A stretch of DNA of 64,000 bases from Desulfallas thermosapovorans DSM 6562. Its GTDB lineage: Bacteria > Bacillota > Desulfotomaculia > Desulfotomaculales > Desulfallaceae. The stretch covers positions 62,001-126,000 of the forward strand of contig NZ_VNHM01000001.1 in NCBI RefSeq assembly GCF_008124625.1. Direction: 5' to 3'. The notes below the pieces were generated by a model. That model saw nothing but the letters and a program-made list of their open reading frames with translations. It made no database searches and was not told the DNA's origin. Position numbers and translations under genes: made by a program. Position 1 is the first letter of the stretch; every line of letters starts with the position of its first letter. Shown here one piece after another: positions 37,578-46,724 of this stretch.

Positions 37578-38552
37578 CTAAGCAAGCACTTTCTTTAATT
37601 CTTCCTTTAAAATAGGTACAACTTCGAAAAGGTCTCCAACGATACCATAGTCGGCCACTTTAAAAATGTTGGCCTCTTCATCTTTATTGATAGCCACGAT
37701 GCATTTGGCAGAGCTCATACCGGCCAAATGCTGGATAGCCCCGGAAATACCACAGGCAATGTACAGTACAGGTGAAACAGTTTTACCGGTTTGTCCCACC
37801 TGGAAGCTATGGGGTACCCAACCTGCATCCACCGCAGCCCTGGAAGCACCTACGGCGGCACCCAGTACATCGGCTAACTCTTCTAAAATTTTAAAGTTTT
37901 CGGGTCCCTTCATACCCCGGCCACCGCTGACAATAATATCGGCTTCGGTAAGTTCCGGGCGTTCTGAAACCTGACGCACGATATCCTTAATAACCTGGCG
38001 AATATCACCGGCGTTGGCATCAACTTTAACCACTTCAGCCGCCTTGGGATTGGCCACAGCAGCAAACGTATTGGGGCGAATTGTTGCCATGACGGGCCTT
38101 GCTTCGGGGCAGGCAGCCTTAACGAAAACTTTGCCGGCATACAACGGGCGAGTAAAAATCAGCTGCCCATCGGCAATTTCCATACCTGTGCAGTCGGTCA
38201 TCAAACCGGTTTGCAGACGCTGGGCCACCTGGGCAGCCAAATCGCGACCGGTTACCGTGCAACCAAGTAAAAAGGCACTGGGTTCATACTGTTTAATCAA
38301 ATCAGCTACTACATTGGTGTAACCATCGGTGGTGTAATTTTCCAAAGCAGCATTATCTACAACATATACTTTATCTGCACCATATTCACCAAGGGATTCA
38401 GCTAATCCAGCCACATCTTTACCAACTAAAACCGCACACAACTCTTCTCCAAGCTGATCAGCTGCTTTACGACCTTCGGTTAACAATTCAAAAGTAACTT
38501 TTTTAACCTGTCCTCCAAGCTGTTCGGCAAAAACCCAAATTCCTTTCGCCAT
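37578..38552 (-). CDS. etfA: Electron transfer flavoprotein, alpha subunit
   Basis: 324 residues. The C-terminal FAD domain is clear: [53 protein letters not shown] and [20 protein letters not shown]. It accepts electrons from acyl-CoA dehydrogenases together with EtfB and passes them to the membrane oxidoreductase encoded next. Start ATG 38552 follows GAAGGAGG. Confidence 0.96.
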   Translation of the reverse strand: MAKGIWVFAEQLGGQVKKVTFELLTEGRKAADQLGEELCAVLVGKDVAGLAESLGEYGADKVYVVDNAALENYTTDGYTNVVADLIKQYEPSAFLLGCTVTGRDLAAQVAQRLQTGLMTDCTGMEIADGQLIFTRPLYAGKVFVKAACPEARPVMATIRPNTFAAVANPKAAEVVKVDANAGDIRQVIKDIVRQVSERPELTEADIIVSGGRGMKGPENFKILEELADVLGAAVGASRAAVDAGWVPHSFQVGQTGKTVSPVLYIACGISGAIQHLAGMSSAKCIVAINKDEEANIFKVADYGIVGDLFEVVPILKEELKKVLA

Positions 38553-38588
38553 TAACTATTTCCCTCCTTCAAAAAATATGCTATTTGA

Positions 38589-39359
38589 CTAGATAACCTT
38601 TGCTTCTTCGCGCAACAGCTTGGCAAGTTCTTGGGCGGCTTGGGCTGCTTCACCCGGAATTATTTTACCAGCTTGACGCGCTTCCGGCAGCGAGAAGGAG
38701 ATTGCCTTTACTTTAGGAGCGACCTGGCTGTCATCCAAACCGGTATCTGCCAAAGTCATTTTTTTCATAGGCTTCTTCTTAGCTTTCATAATACCCTTCA
38801 TGGAAGGATAACGAGGTTCATTTAAGCCTTTCTGAGCAGTAATCACTGCCGGCAGGGAAACTTCCACAACTTCACTGCCGCCTTCAATTTCACGGGTGGC
38901 CAGAGCTTTGCCGCCCTCAATTTCCAACTTGGTAACCACATTGACCACTGGAACATTTAAAATTTCCGCTACTCTGCCGGCCACCTGTGCCGAACCATCA
39001 TCAATAGCCCTGAAACCGCCGAGAATGAGATCATATTCCATGTCGCCAATAACTTTGGCCAGGATGGTGGCGGTGGAGTATTCATCAATCTCCATGTCAC
39101 CAACATCAACCAACACAGCATTATCTGCACCCATTGCCAAAGCCTGTCTCAGTGCATCCTGAGCTTGTTGGCCACCAATACTGATTACGGTAACTTCACC
39201 CTCACCTTTTTCTTTTATTCGCAGGGCTTCTTCCACAGCAAACTCATCGTAGGGGTTCATAATCATACTAACCCCTTTACGCTCTATTTTGCCGTTACTG
39301 TCCAGAGTGATTTTGGCCTCCGTGTCAAAGGTTTGCTTCAGGCAAACTAGGATTTTCAT
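38589..39359 (-). CDS. etfB: Electron transfer flavoprotein, beta subunit
   Basis: 256 residues. MKILVCLKQTFDTEAKITLD, MNPYDEFAVEEALRIKE, the nucleotide-binding stretch ALAMGADNAVLVD and the signature LPAVITAQKGLNEPRYPSMKGIMKAKKKP are all present. It binds AMP or a second FAD in the ETF dimer. Whether this ETF bifurcates electrons is undecided from sequence; pairing with the membrane oxidoreductase argues for the non-bifurcating type. ATG 39359 is preceded by AAAGGAGG. Confidence 0.96.
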   Translation of the reverse strand: MKILVCLKQTFDTEAKITLDSNGKIERKGVSMIMNPYDEFAVEEALRIKEKGEGEVTVISIGGQQAQDALRQALAMGADNAVLVDVGDMEIDEYSTATILAKVIGDMEYDLILGGFRAIDDGSAQVAGRVAEILNVPVVNVVTKLEIEGGKALATREIEGGSEVVEVSLPAVITAQKGLNEPRYPSMKGIMKAKKKPMKKMTLADTGLDDSQVAPKVKAISFSLPEARQAGKIIPGEAAQAAQELAKLLREEAKVI

Positions 39360-39786
39360 ACGCTTCCTCCTTTGCTGATTAAGTGTAACTTAATACACCG
39401 GGTCCATTACTTGATTGACCTGGGTTTTGGGATGATGGCAATAGTGCAACTATTCGGAATGCTCGTGAGGGTGTGGTCTGATATCACTAATCAATCACAG
39501 CGGTTGCACACAGATTACAAGTGTAAACTGTAAGATACATGCCATCATTAATTATCATTCGTTATGAAAAATAAAAATCCTTTTTTTCTTCTTAACCGTG
39601 TTATAATATTTAAGAATAATTGCCATCACAATTACTAATAGTTGGCACTTAATTGTGTCCTTTTAGCAAATACATACATAATATAGCAAAATAATTGTTT
39701 CACCAAATGATAGCAATAAGAATGGGCGACTTTGCCGCCCTAAGGGTTACAATACAGCACATTTATTAATATCAAACCAATAACGC
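39360..39786. other. 427-bp intergenic region between acyl-CoA dehydrogenase and etfB
   Basis: No gene is supported. It holds two operator-like repeats near etfB: ATTAAGT-GTA-ACTTAAT (39378-39394) and AATAGT-GCA-ACTATT (39440-39454). A weak hairpin GGGCG...CGCCC (39724-39740) lies after the dehydrogenase stop and may end or attenuate that transcript. Both repeats have a 3-nt centre, which suggests a dimeric repressor at an internal etfB promoter. Confidence 0.5.
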
Positions 39787-40926
39787 CTATTTTAAAATAT
39801 TAGCCGCAATTACTATGCGCTGCACCTCACTGGTACCCTCGTAAATCTCTGTAATTTTAGCATCCCGCATCATGCGCTCCACCGGATACTCCCTGGTATA
39901 ACCATAACCGCCGAAAATCTGTACCGCTTTGGTAGTCACCCACATGGCACATTCCGATGCGTATAATTTAGCCATGGCCGATTCTTTACTATATGGAAGA
40001 CCTTTATCTTTTAGGTAAGCGGCCCTGTATACCAACAGCCTTGCCGCGTCTATCCGGGTAGCCATGTCAGCCATCATCCATTGTAAACCCTGGAAAGAAC
40101 TTAGCGGTTTATTAAACTGTTCGCGTATTTTACTGTATTTAACTGCTTCGTCGAAAGCGCCCTGGGCAATACCCAATGCCTGAGCGGCTATACCTATCCG
40201 GCCGCCGTCGAGAGTCATTAAAGCTATTTTAAAGCCCTTGCCGTCCTCGCCAAGTAAATTTTCCTTGGGAATACGGCAATTCTCAAACACCAGCTCATAT
40301 GTGGAAGAAGCCCTGATGCCCATTTTATGTTCTTTTTTACCAAAGGTAAAGCCAGGTGTACCCTTCTCCACAATAAAAGCTGCTGTTCCTCTACTTCCTT
40401 TTGATTTATCGGTACTGGCGATAACTACATAAATATCAGCCTTTTCGCCGTTGGTAATAAATATCTTGGTTCCGTTTAAAACATACTCGTCGCCATCAAG
40501 CACAGCAGTTGTCTTTACAGAACCGGCATCAGAACCAGCGGAGGGCTCAGTTAAACCCAAGGCTCCGATTTTTTCACCGCTGGCCAGCGGCACCAGATAC
40601 TTTTGTTTCTGCTCCTCCGTACCAAATGCATATATTGGCCATGAACACAACGATGTGTGGGCGGAAACCAACACCCCCGTGGAAGCACATACCCGTGATA
40701 ACTCCTCAACGGCGATGGCATAACAGACATTATCCATTCCCGCACCGCCATATTCCTCAGGGAAAGGTATACCGCTGAGGCCCATCTCGGCCATGTCATC
40801 CCATAGCTTCCAATCATACTCTTCGGCTTCATCCATGGGGCCTGCCTTGGGGGCAACTTCCTTTTCCGCAAAATCCCGTACCGTCTTACGGATCATTTCT
40901 TGTTCTTCACTTAATATAAATTCCAC
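39787..40926 (-). CDS. Acyl-CoA dehydrogenase (short-chain type)
   Basis: 379 residues from GTG 40926, placed by AAAGGAGGAATAGGT. It oxidises acyl-CoA to enoyl-CoA and passes electrons to ETF. Family blocks: [17 protein letters not shown], the FAD segment [26 protein letters not shown], and the catalytic-glutamate region [13 protein letters not shown]. The closest everyday equivalents are butyryl-CoA dehydrogenases; exact chain length is inference. It is the first gene behind the sigma-54 promoter at 41039. Confidence 0.94.
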   Translation of the reverse strand: MEFILSEEQEMIRKTVRDFAEKEVAPKAGPMDEAEEYDWKLWDDMAEMGLSGIPFPEEYGGAGMDNVCYAIAVEELSRVCASTGVLVSAHTSLCSWPIYAFGTEEQKQKYLVPLASGEKIGALGLTEPSAGSDAGSVKTTAVLDGDEYVLNGTKIFITNGEKADIYVVIASTDKSKGSRGTAAFIVEKGTPGFTFGKKEHKMGIRASSTYELVFENCRIPKENLLGEDGKGFKIALMTLDGGRIGIAAQALGIAQGAFDEAVKYSKIREQFNKPLSSFQGLQWMMADMATRIDAARLLVYRAAYLKDKGLPYSKESAMAKLYASECAMWVTTKAVQIFGGYGYTREYPVERMMRDAKITEIYEGTSEVQRIVIAANILK

Positions 40927-41038
40927 ACCTATTCCTCCTTTTGTGTATGGAGACAAAACTTTATGGGCATAACCAGCTACTACTTATGCGCATACTTGCT
41001 AAGTTTTCACCAAGTTGTCCCCTTTTCAACTATTATCA

Positions 41039-41055
41039 CGCAAGAAACATGCCAA
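41039..41055 (-). promoter_or_regulatory. Sigma-54 (-24/-12) promoter of the acyl-CoA dehydrogenase gene
   Basis: The minus strand reads TTGGCATGTTTCTTGCG: GG and GC are exactly 10 nt apart, with TGGCA and TTGC both matching the consensus. Predicted start point is near 41028. Confidence 0.82.
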
Positions 41056-41236
41056 ACCTAATAAACAGAATAGTGCGGAAAAGTTAGCTCTACAAAACCT
41101 GTTATCCCACTCGAAAGGTTATCAAACCAACACATAACGGTTTATTGCAACACCAATCCTATTCCAAGATCGTTTATATGTCTACACACATGGACAAAAA
41201 AACGGCTACCACCTCTTTCATCTAATACCACACCCC

Positions 41237-41268
41237 AACATACTGATTGAACATTCAGTCAGTATGTT
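41237..41268. promoter_or_regulatory. 32-bp palindrome, candidate enhancer or repressor site
   Basis: Outer arms AACATACTGA and TCAGTATGTT are perfect 10-bp inverted repeats. The 12-bp centre is itself nearly symmetric (TTGAACATTCAG), so 14 of 16 base pairs are symmetric overall. It lies about 195 bp upstream of the sigma-54 promoter, at enhancer distance. A TetR-type fatty-acid repressor is an alternative binder. Confidence 0.6.
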
Positions 41269-41334
41269 ACTAATAAGTTATTTCATAATCGCATAGTCGT
41301 CAATAGTTTTTAAGTTATTTCCCGGTAAAAAATT

Positions 41335-41357
41335 TGGACGGGAGTAACACCCGTCCA
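41335..41357 (-). terminator. Terminator after the AMP-forming acyl-CoA synthetase gene
   Basis: Perfect 8-bp stem TGGACGGG/CCCGTCCA with a 7-nt loop, followed on the minus strand by AATTTTTT. Confidence 0.8.
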
Positions 41358-41366
41358 GTATTTTTA

Positions 41367-43004
41367 TTATTTTTTAACAGCAGCCCATTCTTTTTCACGC
41401 AATTCAATGCGTCTGATTTTACCACTTATGGTCTTGGGCAGGCTTTCAACGAATTCAATTTTCCGTGGATACTTATAAGGGGCGGTCACTTTTTTAACAT
41501 GATCCTGCAATTCCTTGACCAATTCATCTGAAGCTGTATAACCGGGGGCAAGAATTACGAAAGCTTTAACCACTTCACCGCGAACCTCGTCCGGACTGGA
41601 TACCACAGCCGACTCGGCAACAGCCGGGTGTTCAAGCAGCGCACTTTCCACTTCAAAAGGACCAATCCGGTAACCGGAAGCCAGTATTACGTCATCGGCC
41701 CGACCAACAAACCACAGGTAACCATCCTCATCTTTGATGGCGCGGTCACCGGTTATATACCAATCTCCCCGGTAGGATGACGCAGTTTTATCCGGATTTT
41801 TCCAATATTCTTTAAATAATCCCACTGGCCTTTCAGGTTTAACTTTAACAGCAATGTCGCCTTCTTTACCACGGGGTACTATGTTCCCCTCATCATCAAT
41901 AACTTCCACCACAAAACCCGGACTGGGTTTACCCATGGAACCGGCCCGCACCTCCAGGCAAGGGAAGGATCCTGCTAAACATACGCTCTCAGTTTGCCCG
42001 TAACCGTCTCTGATCTTCAAACCGGTATGCTCTTCCCAGGTATCGATTATTTCCGGGTTCAACGGCTCCCCGGCCGCAACCACATGGCGTAATGACTTAA
42101 AGCTATACTGGGACAGATCCTCCAACACAAACATACGATATGCGGTAGGTGGCCCACACAATGTGGTAACGGGATATTTCTCCAAGTTTCTCAATGTCTT
42201 TTTAACGTCAAATCGCGGGGTATGGTGCACGAATAATGCCGCACCGCAACACCAGGGGCCAAAAAAGCTACTCCACGCTGCTTTGGCCCAACCGGTATCG
42301 GACAGGTTCCAGTGCAAATCATTCGGTGTTAAATCAAGCCAGTACTTACCTGTCACAATATGACCAATCGGATAACTGGCGTGGGTGTGCACAGTCATCT
42401 TGGGATACCCGGTGGTTCCGGAGGTAAAGTATAAAATGGCATTATCATCACTTTTGGTATTGACTGTTTCAAACTGGTCCGAAGCACTGCTTACAGCCTC
42501 TTCATAATTTGTCCAGCCCTCTTTTTTATCACCCACTAAAATAAAACTCTTGACACTGGGGCAATCTGCCCGCACTTCATCTACTTTTGGAGCGTTATCA
42601 GCATCGGTAATGATACAAACCGCTTCGGCGGAATCAAACCGGTATTTCAAATCCTTAGGCGTTAACTGAGTGGTACCGGGACTAATAACGGCACCCATGC
42701 GCAAACAAGCAATGTTTATCTCCCACCATTCAAGCAGTCTGGGCATTATTACCACAACAACATCGCCTTTTTTAACCCCTTGGCTGGCAAGGACATTACA
42801 CAGTTGCCTGGATCTTTGACACAACTGGGCAAAGGTTTTCTTTACTTCATTATCATCATCGTCCACCCACCAAATGGCCAGCTTATCCTTGTCTTCAGCC
42901 CACTTATCCAGTACATCTCTGGCAAAATTATAATATTCAGGAACCTCCCATTTAAATTCCGCATACGTTTTTTCATAGTCCACCATATTATGCGTCTGGC
43001 TCAT
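41367..43004 (-). CDS. AMP-forming acyl-CoA synthetase (acetyl/medium-chain type)
   Basis: 545 residues of the ANL superfamily, close to the medium-chain/AcsM-type ligases. The P-loop is YFTSGTTGYPKM, A5 motif DGYGQTESV, A7/A8 GDWYITGDRAIKDEDGYLWFVGRADDVI, and the A10 lysine is Lys529 in KTISGKIRR. It activates a carboxylic acid with ATP and CoA to acyl-CoA, AMP and pyrophosphate; a short or branched fatty acid is likely from context. Lys529 is the position that AcuA-type enzymes acetylate in AcsA. It has its own sigma-54 promoter at 43095. Confidence 0.9.
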   Translation of the reverse strand: MSQTHNMVDYEKTYAEFKWEVPEYYNFARDVLDKWAEDKDKLAIWWVDDDDNEVKKTFAQLCQRSRQLCNVLASQGVKKGDVVVVIMPRLLEWWEINIACLRMGAVISPGTTQLTPKDLKYRFDSAEAVCIITDADNAPKVDEVRADCPSVKSFILVGDKKEGWTNYEEAVSSASDQFETVNTKSDDNAILYFTSGTTGYPKMTVHTHASYPIGHIVTGKYWLDLTPNDLHWNLSDTGWAKAAWSSFFGPWCCGAALFVHHTPRFDVKKTLRNLEKYPVTTLCGPPTAYRMFVLEDLSQYSFKSLRHVVAAGEPLNPEIIDTWEEHTGLKIRDGYGQTESVCLAGSFPCLEVRAGSMGKPSPGFVVEVIDDEGNIVPRGKEGDIAVKVKPERPVGLFKEYWKNPDKTASSYRGDWYITGDRAIKDEDGYLWFVGRADDVILASGYRIGPFEVESALLEHPAVAESAVVSSPDEVRGEVVKAFVILAPGYTASDELVKELQDHVKKVTAPYKYPRKIEFVESLPKTISGKIRRIELREKEWAAVKK

Positions 43005-43329
43005 AAAATCCCCCTTCTTTGCTATATTAATGTATTTTTCCGATGCCAGAAAAAATGCTGTTTATAATTCTGCATTTTTCTTATTATTTGTTATTGCAAA
43101 AAATTAGCCACTTTTCTGACAAATACTTTTAGTGGCTTATATTTATTGCTTAAAGGCACTCAATGACGCCCAACCGGTTTTATCTATATCATATGGGGTA
43201 AAGCCATCGTCAACAAATAAAGACAGTGCCCGAACATTCAACACACTATGGCACCCACATCACCAGCGCGTGTTTTGACCAGTGTAAACAAGGGTTGATA
43301 TGTTTTAAATACACACACTGCAGCGATAC
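43005..43329. other. 325-bp regulatory region upstream of the acyl-CoA synthetase gene
   Basis: No gene. It holds the sigma-54 promoter at 43095-43110, and an imperfect dyad TTGACCAGTGTAAA (43275-43288), about 175 bp upstream, that resembles the palindrome of the mutase operon at 53962. An inverted repeat AGCCACT/AGTGGCT spans 43106-43136 and overlaps the -24 element. Confidence 0.5.
43095..43110 (-). promoter_or_regulatory. Sigma-54 (-24/-12) promoter of the acyl-CoA synthetase gene
   Basis: The minus strand reads TGGCTAATTTTTTGCA: GG-N10-GC spacing is exact and the -12 element TTGCA is consensus; the -24 element is TGGCTA instead of TGGCAC. Predicted start point is near 43084, 80 nt before the ATG. 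Confidence 0.7.
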
Positions 43330-45009
43330 TTAAGCTGTTTCAATCCCAGCATCATCTTCCCTGCCCAATACCTTGGTGGCCGTCTCCCTTAGTTTATATT
43401 TTTGAATCTTTCCGCTGGCCGTGGCTGGGTACTCGTCAACAAACATAATAAAAGCCGGTATTTTATGGCGGGCAATCTTGTCTCTGCAATACTCTTTAAT
43501 CTCGGTTTCATCGGCTGTTTCGCCGGCTTTCAACTGTATAAAGGCCACAACTTCTTCACCATATTTACGACTTGGCACCCCAACCACCTGGACATCTTTA
43601 ATTTTGGGGTGAGTATATAGAAACTCCTCTATCTCACGGGGATATATATTCTCACCTCCGCGGATAATCATGTCTTTTAATCTACCGGTTATTTTACAGT
43701 AACCGTTTTCATCCATGACCGCCAAATCACCTGTATGCAACCATGAATCTCCGTCTATTGCCTGGGCGGTAGCATCAGGCATGTTATAATATCCCTTCAT
43801 GACATGATATCCCCTGGTACATAGTTCACCCTGCACTCCTGGCGGCACTTCCTCGCCAGTTTCCGGGTTAACAATTTTCACTTCCACATTAGGCAGTGCC
43901 CTGCCCACCGTACTAACTCGCAGTTCAATGGGGTCAGTGGTTCTAGTCATGGTAATCCCGGGAGATGCTTCGGTTTGCCCGTAAGTAATGCATATTTCTC
44001 TGGCCCCCATTTTATTAACCACCGATTTCATTACTTCAATGGGACAGGGCGCACCAGCCATGACACCGGTACGCAGGGAGGAAGTATCATACTTATTTTT
44101 GTCCATTTCTTCCAATTCGGCTATAAACATGGTGGGCACGCCATGTACTGCAGTACATTTGTTTGCTTCAATGGTTTCCAGCACTTTTTTAGCATTAAAT
44201 GTTTCCACCGGAGCCATAGTAGCACCAGTAACCACACAACACATCGTGCCTATTACACAACCGAAGCAGTGGAACAAGGGAACAGGAATACACAAAGAGT
44301 CTTTCGGGGAGAGCATCATACATTCCGCCATACTAACAGCATTACCGGAAATATTTGTGTGAGTAAGCATAACTCCCTTGGGAAAGCCTGTGGTACCGGA
44401 GGTGTACTGCATGTTAATTACTTCATCGGGCTGCAAAGAATCTTCCCGAGCCTTTAACTCTTCATCAGTTATTTGTTTACCCAATTCATACAGGTCGTTC
44501 CAATTATACATGCCGGGCATTTTTTCCTCGCCGATATAAATAACGTTCTTTAATTTTGGCAACCGAGCACTGTTTAATTGTCCAGGGGCACAACTGCTTA
44601 GCTCGGGACATAATTCGTACATAATGTCCGTATACTCATTTTGTCGTTTAACACCGTGTACAAGTATAATAGTAGTGGAATCTGATTGTTTTAATAAGTA
44701 TTCCAATTCAAAGGAGCGATAGTTGGTATTAACAGTAACCAGAACAGCACCCATTTTGGCGCTGCCAAACTGAGCCAGAACCCATTCCGGCACATTATTG
44801 GCCCATATCGCAATATGGTCTCCTTTTTTTATGCCCATAGCCATGAGCCCTTTGGCCACCTGGTTGCAGACATCTCTAAATTCACGGTAATTGTATTTTA
44901 TACCTCGATTTTGATAAACCAAAGCAAGATTGTCACCGAGCTCCTTAGCCATTAAATCAACAATTTGACCTATGGTAATTTTACCAATTTCCAACTGAGG
45001 TGCTTTCAT
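43330..45009 (-). CDS. AMP-forming acyl-CoA synthetase (FadD-like)
   Basis: 559 residues, ANL superfamily. P-loop YTSGTTGFPKGVMLTH, A5 ITYGQTEASP, A8 GRLKDMIIRGGENIYPREIEEFL, and A10 lysine in PATASGKIQKYKLRE. It is different from the ligase at 41367 in its N-terminal part and resembles long- or medium-chain fatty-acyl-CoA synthetases. Substrate length is not certain. ATG 45009 is preceded by GGAGG. No -24/-12 promoter was found in front of it. Confidence 0.9.
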   Translation of the reverse strand: MKAPQLEIGKITIGQIVDLMAKELGDNLALVYQNRGIKYNYREFRDVCNQVAKGLMAMGIKKGDHIAIWANNVPEWVLAQFGSAKMGAVLVTVNTNYRSFELEYLLKQSDSTTIILVHGVKRQNEYTDIMYELCPELSSCAPGQLNSARLPKLKNVIYIGEEKMPGMYNWNDLYELGKQITDEELKAREDSLQPDEVINMQYTSGTTGFPKGVMLTHTNISGNAVSMAECMMLSPKDSLCIPVPLFHCFGCVIGTMCCVVTGATMAPVETFNAKKVLETIEANKCTAVHGVPTMFIAELEEMDKNKYDTSSLRTGVMAGAPCPIEVMKSVVNKMGAREICITYGQTEASPGITMTRTTDPIELRVSTVGRALPNVEVKIVNPETGEEVPPGVQGELCTRGYHVMKGYYNMPDATAQAIDGDSWLHTGDLAVMDENGYCKITGRLKDMIIRGGENIYPREIEEFLYTHPKIKDVQVVGVPSRKYGEEVVAFIQLKAGETADETEIKEYCRDKIARHKIPAFIMFVDEYPATASGKIQKYKLRETATKVLGREDDAGIETA

Positions 45010-45228
45010 TGGAGAGCCTCCTTATTTCATTAATAAATTACCGACAAACTAAGCAACAAAGAATAAAATGAATTATTCTATCTACCGGCAAAATCATTAA
45101 AGCTTAAACATTTTAAAATTTTTCTGTTACTTTTTAATATTCTGAATTATCTAACCAATACAACCCCTCCTTTTGCTTGAGACGATGATTAATAGTAATC
45201 AGGTGAAATGTTTAATATAACGCTGGGG

Positions 45229-45262
45229 CAACACAAAAGTCGAAAAACTTTTGTGTTGCCAA
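45229..45262 (-). terminator. Hairpin after the second acyl-CoA dehydrogenase gene
   Basis: A 14-bp perfect stem (GGCAACACAAAAGT and its complement) with a 6-nt loop, 30 bp past the stop codon. The T tract after it is absent on the minus strand, so termination may be partial. Confidence 0.6.
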
Positions 45263-45291
45263 CACCACTGGTTAATCTTCTCATGCAGACG

Positions 45292-46431
45292 TTAACAACC
45301 CAGCAACCTGGCTATGACCATCCGCTGCACTTCCGAGGTACCTTCTCCTATTTCCAATAATTTGGCGTCCCTTAAATATCGCTCCACAGGGAATTCCTTC
45401 ATATAACCATAGCCACCATGGATCTGTATCGCTTCCAGAGCAGCCTTGGTGGCCGTCTCCGAGGCAAATAGTTTAGCAATCGAAGCTTCTTTGGTGCAAG
45501 GCTTGTCGTTGTCCTTCAGCCAGGCCGCCTTTAGGTACATAAGTCGCGCCAGTTCAACATTAGCGGCCATATCGGCTAATTTAAACTGAATTGCCTGAAA
45601 TTTAGAAATACTCTGACCAAACTGCACCCTTTCCTGTGCATACTTAAGTGAAGCGTCAAGACATGCCTGGGCAATACCCACCGCCATAGCACCTATGGCG
45701 ATACGTCCACCATCTAATACCTGAAGGAACTGCTTAAAACCTTCGTTTTCTTTGCCCACCAGATTTTCCTTCGGCACACGCACATCATCGAAAAACAATT
45801 CGGTGGTATTGGAACCGTGAAGGCCCATTTTTTCATAACTGGCTCTGATGGTAAAACCGGCGGTGTCGGTGGGTACCAGTATGGCACTGATACCGCGTTT
45901 ACCCCTGCTCTTATCTGTTACGGCTGTTATAGTGACAAACTTAGCATAGCTGGCGTTGGTAATAAAGCATTTCCCACCGTTAATCACCCAGGTATCGCCA
46001 TCCAGTACAGCGGTTGTTTTAGTACCACCGGCATCCGTTCCGGCTTCGGGTTCGGTAAGTCCGAATGAGCCAATACTTTCTCCGCTGCATAACATGGTTA
46101 AATATTTTTTCTTCTGCTCTTCACTACCAAACAGGTATATGGGAGCACAGCCAAGGGAAATATGCGCTTCATAAGTAATCCCTGTTGATGCGCAGGCCCG
46201 GGTGATTTCCTCCAAAGCCAAGCAGTAACTAATGTAGTCAGCCCCTGCCCCACCGTACTGTTCCGGAAACGGTAAACCCATTAAATCCATGTCGGCCAAT
46301 TTTTTCATAATTTCAGCGGGAAACTCACCACTTTTATCAATATACGCCGCTTTGGGGGCTATCTCCTGCTGGGCAAATTCATATACCACATCCCTGATCA
46401 TTTTTTGATCCCGGGTTAAACTAAAATCCAT
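45292..46431 (-). CDS. Acyl-CoA dehydrogenase (second copy)
   Basis: 379 residues, same length as the copy at 39787 but clearly diverged. FAD segment LTEPEAGTDAGGTKTTAV, FFDDVRVPKENLVG, and the catalytic region [22 protein letters not shown]. The different residue before EGTSE (Gly instead of Tyr) suggests another chain length or branched substrate; that is inference. It lies between the sigma-54 activator gene and the FadD-like gene. No -24/-12 element was found in its upstream region. Confidence 0.93.
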   Translation of the reverse strand: MDFSLTRDQKMIRDVVYEFAQQEIAPKAAYIDKSGEFPAEIMKKLADMDLMGLPFPEQYGGAGADYISYCLALEEITRACASTGITYEAHISLGCAPIYLFGSEEQKKKYLTMLCSGESIGSFGLTEPEAGTDAGGTKTTAVLDGDTWVINGGKCFITNASYAKFVTITAVTDKSRGKRGISAILVPTDTAGFTIRASYEKMGLHGSNTTELFFDDVRVPKENLVGKENEGFKQFLQVLDGGRIAIGAMAVGIAQACLDASLKYAQERVQFGQSISKFQAIQFKLADMAANVELARLMYLKAAWLKDNDKPCTKEASIAKLFASETATKAALEAIQIHGGYGYMKEFPVERYLRDAKLLEIGEGTSEVQRMVIARLLGC

Positions 46432-46509
46432 TATAAAACCTCCCTGGTCAATTTTTTGAATTTTTTAAATTCGCAAAATTTAGGCAACTATACAATGTTT
46501 ATCCCCTAA

Positions 46510-46523
46510 CGGTTAAATAACCG
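46510..46523. promoter_or_regulatory. Operator-like palindrome upstream of the second acyl-CoA dehydrogenase
   Basis: CGGTTA-AA-TAACCG, a perfect 6-bp inverted repeat about 80 bp before the start. The same intergenic region has three GTTAAC sites. The binder is unknown. Confidence 0.4.
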
Positions 46524-46641
46524 CCCCCAGTGGTCTATTTCACCATCCAAACGGTAAAATATCATTTATATACCCTGTATAATAAAACAGCATTGTTAAC
46601 CAACTTTTACGTTCTAGTTAGCAAATAGTTAACAAAACAAA

Positions 46642-46671
46642 AGCAAAGTAACGCTTAAGCGCCACTTTGCT
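46642..46671 (-). terminator. Terminator after the second sigma-54 activator gene
   Basis: Two nested stems: AGCAAAGT/ACTTTGCT outside and CGCTT/AAGCG inside. On the minus strand they are followed by TTTGTTTTGTT. Confidence 0.75.
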
Positions 46672-46724
46672 GACAAAAAAAGTTAACAGACAAGAATCTT
46701 TATAATTAAGTTAAATAATAATTT

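Larger units (their letters stand above)
40927..41366. other. 440-bp regulatory region upstream of the acyl-CoA dehydrogenase
   Basis: No gene. It contains the sigma-54 promoter (41039-41055), a large palindrome (41237-41268) and the terminator of the acyl-CoA synthetase gene (41335-41357). The predicted mRNA leader is about 100 nt. Confidence 0.7.

Noticed and set aside
39642-39657. TTGGCACTTAATTGTG on the + strand, a sigma-54-like site
   Set aside because: The -12 element has TG where GC is needed, and no + strand gene follows within several kilobases.
43005-43140. T-box or attenuator before the acyl-CoA synthetase gene
   Set aside because: No T-box sequence is present, and the inverted repeat overlaps the -24/-12 promoter and so would lie mostly outside the mRNA.
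46432-46724. Sigma-54 promoter before the second acyl-CoA dehydrogenase
   Set aside because: Every CC was checked on the + strand for a GC 10 nt earlier; none fits.
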